From assembly GCA_965368175.1 (NCBI GenBank), contig CBDULX010000082.1, positions 1-13,077 on the forward strand: a DNA stretch of 13,077 bases, read 5' to 3'. The DNA is from CBDULX01 sp965368175 (lineage in GTDB: Bacteria > Pseudomonadota > Gammaproteobacteria > SZUA-229). How positions within the stretch are numbered: position 1 is the stretch's first letter; every line of letters begins with the position of its first letter. The notes beneath the pieces were generated by a model. It saw only the letters and a list, made by a program, of their open reading frames with translations, was not told where the DNA came from and made no database searches. Below, in pieces: positions 12,132 to 13,077 of the stretch. A program made the translations under genes and the position numbers.

Positions 12132-13077
12132 ATGAATGACATAAGAGCATATGTTGCTGACAGGGACACTCTTTTCCATGAGCTTGATAAATTCATTGAC
12201 AATCACCAGGTGAGTGGCAAAAAACTCGCGGTATTACTCATTAAAATTGATTATTTTCGACGAATAAATATGATCCATGGCTATTCTGTTGGTGATAGTC
12301 TGCTGGAAGAGTTCAGTACACGTTTACAAAGTGCCTCCAGAGAAAAAGATTTCCTGGCTCGTATGGGTAATGCAGAATTTATCATGGTATTACCTGAAAT
12401 CATGAACGAAGGGCATTCAATTTTAGCCGCTAATAAACTTTTAAGCAGCATAGAAGAGCCCATTATTATCGAAGACAAAAAATTAAAAATAAATGCGCAT
12501 GTTGGTATATCAATTTATCCAGATCAGGCTGAAGATATCAATTCACTAATAACAAAAGCTGAAACGGCTCTAATAGCCGCTCGATCCACCAATAAATTCT
12601 ATTCAATATACAGCGAAGAGACTACGGAAAATGAGTTAAATCTCTGGGATATACAAACCTATCTAGACGTCGCACTTGATAATGATGAGTTCGAATTATA
12701 TTTCCAGCCTCAGGTTAACATGCAGACTGGCCTGGTGTTTGGTGCTGAAGCCCTGATTAGATGGAAGCATAAAGAAAGAGGTTATATCCGTCCAGATATA
12801 TTCATACCGGTCGCTGAAAGAACTGACCAGATACATGCCATTACCTGGTGGACCATTAATACAGCTATTAGATTAATTAAAGAATGGCCAAAAACCTGGA
12901 CCCCGCTTAAAGTCGCGATAAATATTTCCACCAAAGTACTCAAAGATACAGAATTTGTCGAGTCCGTAAGAAGCTCTTTAAATATCTGGGATGCCGCCCA
13001 TGAACAACTGACACTGGAAATAACTGAGAGTGCCTTAATGGATGATATGACGACCAGTTTTATAACCCTGGAGGAAC
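12132..13077 (+). CDS. GGDEF/EAL domain protein (c-di-GMP phosphodiesterase candidate), 3' end beyond window
   Basis: 315 complete codons are visible and the frame is still open at the window end. Residues ~1-165 are a GGDEF-type domain: KIDYFRRINMIHGYSVGD (38-55) keeps the fold motif, but the GGDEF signature reads G79-N-A-E-F83, so cyclase activity is improbable. Residues ~175 onward are an EAL domain with LYFQPQVNMQTG (189-200), the EAL triad E206-A207-L208, N264 (INIS) and E296-I-T-E299-S, all expected catalytic or metal-binding positions so far present, so c-di-GMP hydrolysis is plausible. There is no signal peptide or membrane segment at the N-terminus. The ATG at 12132 lies 2 bp past the inverted-repeat element; its only Shine-Dalgarno-like sequence, AGAGG at 12119-12123, is inside that element's end. 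It probably shares a transcript with the HD-GYP gene. Confidence 0.9.
   Translation, partial: MNDIRAYVADRDTLFHELDKFIDNHQVSGKKLAVLLIKIDYFRRINMIHGYSVGDSLLEEFSTRLQSASREKDFLARMGNAEFIMVLPEIMNEGHSILAANKLLSSIEEPIIIEDKKLKINAHVGISIYPDQAEDINSLITKAETALIAARSTNKFYSIYSEETTENELNLWDIQTYLDVALDNDEFELYFQPQVNMQTGLVFGAEALIRWKHKERGYIRPDIFIPVAERTDQIHAITWWTINTAIRLIKEWPKTWTPLKVAINISTKVLKDTEFVESVRSSLNIWDAAHEQLTLEITESALMDDMTTSFITLEE

Overview
The window reads as a chromosomal segment of a free-living, moderately AT-rich gammaproteobacterium. This is inferred from the protein families (a NasA-type nitrate reductase with a C-terminal BFD-like domain, a DUF3391/HD-GYP protein, a GGDEF/EAL protein, a PhnD-like binding protein), not from any rRNA or other phylogenetic marker. 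No tRNA, rRNA, CRISPR array, prophage or full-length insertion sequence is visible.

Layout. (1) 1-784 has no convincing gene. Its first ~250 bases carry five hairpins with GGA in the apical loop, a three-way-junction-like fold and a 9-bp long-range closing pair, which resembles a CsrB/RsmZ-type RNA or a structured repeat. Bases 252-600 are also hairpin-rich. (2) 785-2442 (+) is a probable stress or detoxification cluster: nitroreductase, MarR-family regulator and NTF2/SnoaL-like protein. The same 16-bp operator-like sequence stands before the regulator and before the NTF2-like gene. (3) 2508-2768 (-) is a small unknown gene in an otherwise empty stretch. (4) 7542-3077 (-) is a nitrate-assimilation operon: nasA, a class I methyltransferase, an HPP-family membrane protein (a family linked to nitrite transport) and the 3' half of a GNAT acetyltransferase overlapping the HPP gene. 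(5) 7543-7945 is a divergent promoter region with an FNR/Anr-type box. (6) 7946-8383 (+) encodes a host-attachment family protein and ends in a strong terminator. (7) 8776-9612 (+) encodes an orphan PhnD-like periplasmic binding protein, convergent with a TPR protein (9726-10205, -). (8) 10647 to the end (+) holds two c-di-GMP turnover genes: an HD-GYP protein whose HD motif has become FD, and a GGDEF/EAL protein with a degenerate GGDEF and intact EAL motif, cut off by the window end.

The most unusual object is the 213-bp inverted-repeat element at 11917-12129, wedged between the two c-di-GMP genes. On the minus strand it encodes six GGA motifs, including a hairpin close to the CsrA SELEX consensus. 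All four mismatches in its two matched inverted-repeat arms are A.C on the plus strand but G.U wobbles in minus-strand RNA, so the minus strand looks like the one that folds. It shares the 12-mer TGCAAGGATGCA and a following GACTCA with the element at the window start. The pair suggests a dispersed family of mobile, CsrA/RsmA-binding (sponge-like) RNAs. That is inference: transcription and CsrA binding cannot be seen in the sequence.
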